Assembly (NCBI GenBank): GCA_046582185.1 | Contig: JAYGEX010000016.1 | Location: forward strand, 1 to 64,000 | Reading direction: 5' to 3' | Length of the DNA: 64,000 bases | Source of the DNA: GCA-002726655 sp046582185 | Lineage (GTDB): Bacteria > Pseudomonadota > Gammaproteobacteria > Pseudomonadales > Azotimanducaceae | In this document: piece after piece, positions 63,107 through 64,000 of the stretch | Layout: every line of letters starts with the position of its first letter | Numbering within the stretch: position 1 is the stretch's first letter | Translations under genes and position numbers: made by a program | The notes under the pieces: generated by a model | The model's input: the letters and a program-made list of their open reading frames with translations, nothing else | Databases searched by the model: none | Told to the model about the DNA's origin: nothing

Positions 63107-64000
63107 ATGATTCGTTTTGGTACACTTGGCGCCGCACGCATTACACCCAGAGCCCTCATCTATCCAGTCGTTGACGAACCGAGAGCTTCTATTCGGTGCA
63201 TAGCAGCAAGGGACCGGCAAAGAGCACAAGGCTTCGCCTTGCATCACAACATTCCTGTGGTGGTCGATTCTTATGATGAAATCATCGCTGATGAGAAAAT
63301 AAATGCTGTGTATATTCCGTTACCGATCACCGCACATAAGGAATGGACGATAAAGGCCCTCCAAGCGGGTAAACACGTCTTATGTGAAAAATCGTTCGCA
63401 GCCAATGAAATAGAAGCACAGGAAATGTTAGATGCAGGACAGGCAACAGGCCTGGTCTTGATGGACGCGTTTCATTATCGCTACCACCCTATTTTTCTAC
63501 GTGCCAGAGAGCTTTTCCTCTCGGGCGACTTTGGTGAAATTCACAGCGTTGACGCAGCCTTTCATATCCCTGTATCCATTGCTGGTGACGATATCAGAAT
63601 GGTATACGAACAAGGCGGAGGCGTGACCATGGACATTGGCTGTTATCCCCTATCCTGGGTGCGTCACATCACCGGTGAAGAGCCGCTCCATATAACGGCA
63701 GAAGCAGAAGTCGGGCCGCCAAATGTTGATACGATGCTGAAGGCATCGATGGAATTACCTTCGGGCATAAAAGCCAGCGCCTCGGGAGATATGCGCGGCG
63801 ACACATCCTTCGTCGCCGTTTTAAAAATTGAAGGCAGTAAGGGCTCCATGACCGTTAATAACCCGCTCATTCCGCAAATTGGCAATAGTATCGAGCTGGT
63901 GATTGGTGGCAAGAAAACGATTGAGAAATTTGATCGCCGCCCCAGCTACGGTTATCAGCTGGACGCATTTCTAAACGCAGTTGAGAATGATGGTACTCTT
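63107..64000 (+). CDS. Gfo/Idh/MocA family oxidoreductase, truncated by the window edge
   Basis: ATG at 63107 (GGAGAAGAGAT upstream) opens a frame of 298 codons that is still open at the end of the window. It begins IRFGTLGAARITPRALIYPV, an N-terminal Rossmann strand with the Gly-x-Gly-x-x-Ala pattern, and contains the family's CEKSFA motif (Lys in the place of the usual EKP), then VTMDIGCYPLSWV. Such enzymes oxidise or reduce sugars or dihydrodiols with NAD(P). It diverges from the DSBA-family gene. Confidence 0.9.
   Translation, partial: MIRFGTLGAARITPRALIYPVVDEPRASIRCIAARDRQRAQGFALHHNIPVVVDSYDEIIADEKINAVYIPLPITAHKEWTIKALQAGKHVLCEKSFAANEIEAQEMLDAGQATGLVLMDAFHYRYHPIFLRARELFLSGDFGEIHSVDAAFHIPVSIAGDDIRMVYEQGGGVTMDIGCYPLSWVRHITGEEPLHITAEAEVGPPNVDTMLKASMELPSGIKASASGDMRGDTSFVAVLKIEGSKGSMTVNNPLIPQIGNSIELVIGGKKTIEKFDRRPSYGYQLDAFLNAVENDGTL

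Noticed and set aside
1..64000. CRISPR arrays, tRNA or rRNA genes, phage modules
   Set aside because: No evenly spaced identical repeats longer than three units, no cloverleaf with a conserved TTCGANTCC arm and no structural phage genes were seen by eye; a tRNAscan or CRISPR search could still find weak ones.

Overview
The window looks like a chromosomal segment of a gammaproteobacterium, probably marine or host-associated. This rests on gene content (HAE1-type RND pump, DUF4153 protein, YlqF, cyanophycin genes, several Baeyer-Villiger monooxygenases (BVMOs), phytanoyl-CoA dioxygenase-like enzymes, luciferase-like monooxygenase) and on mixed ATG/GTG/TTG starts with ordinary Shine-Dalgarno sites. 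No rRNA, tRNA, CRISPR array or phage module was seen. Most genes are oxidative catabolism enzymes (dioxygenases, BVMOs, Rieske oxygenases, CoA transferase, thiolase, quinone-type reductases, hydrolases) mixed with TetR and Lrp regulators.

Layout. 0-4.5 kb: a damaged stretch with a frameshifted membrane protein, a PhyH dioxygenase, a frameshifted VOC protein and a broken hybrid histidine kinase. 4.5-10 kb: PhyH, aldo/keto reductase, class II aldolase and a cyclopentadecanone-type BVMO; the last two are bracketed by two copies of a 92-bp palindromic repeat, one of which abuts an IS30-type transposase fragment. 10-17.5 kb: spermidine-synthase-like protein, remnants of RadC and a DUF481 outer-membrane protein, then a tetR-MFP-RND operon. 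17.6-26.5 kb: luciferase-like monooxygenase and acetoacetate-decarboxylase-like genes, followed by a deletion junction between a short-chain dehydrogenase start and a decayed Rieske oxygenase, a TetR/reductase/SnoaL operon, a truncated P450 and a 4-hydroxyacetophenone-type BVMO. 26.6-35.5 kb: lipoprotein; an unusual ECF sigma factor fused to ankyrin repeats and an F1-ATPase-beta-like domain; a saccharopine-dehydrogenase-like gene divergent from an Lrp regulator with three 21-bp-spaced repeats between them; a BVMO tail remnant; DUF4153 protein; TPP enzyme; Spy/CpxP-like protein. 35.5-39.9 kb: two-subunit Rieske dioxygenase, CoA transferase and two unknowns. 40-45.4 kb: cphB-cphA-Mur ligase (cyanophycin storage). 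45.7-53.3 kb: reductase and thiolase, an ECF sigma/anti-sigma pair in which both genes are damaged, and a PhyH-carotenoid oxygenase pair. 53.6-64 kb: broken small genes, SulP transporter, YlqF GTPase, AbrB/Doc module among three more copies of the 92-bp repeat, epoxide-hydrolase-like protein, metallo-beta-lactamase lactonase, dienelactone hydrolase, a DSBA-family protein with an internal stop, and a Gfo/Idh/MocA oxidoreductase running off the end.

Two things stand out. The sigma-ankyrin-F1-beta fusion (27154-28899) has a domain order I cannot match to a characterised protein. In addition, an unusually large number of recognisable genes carry a single in-frame stop or a one-base frameshift, often in a homopolymer. 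That means either active gene decay in this lineage or consensus errors in the assembly, and reads or a related genome are needed to tell which.
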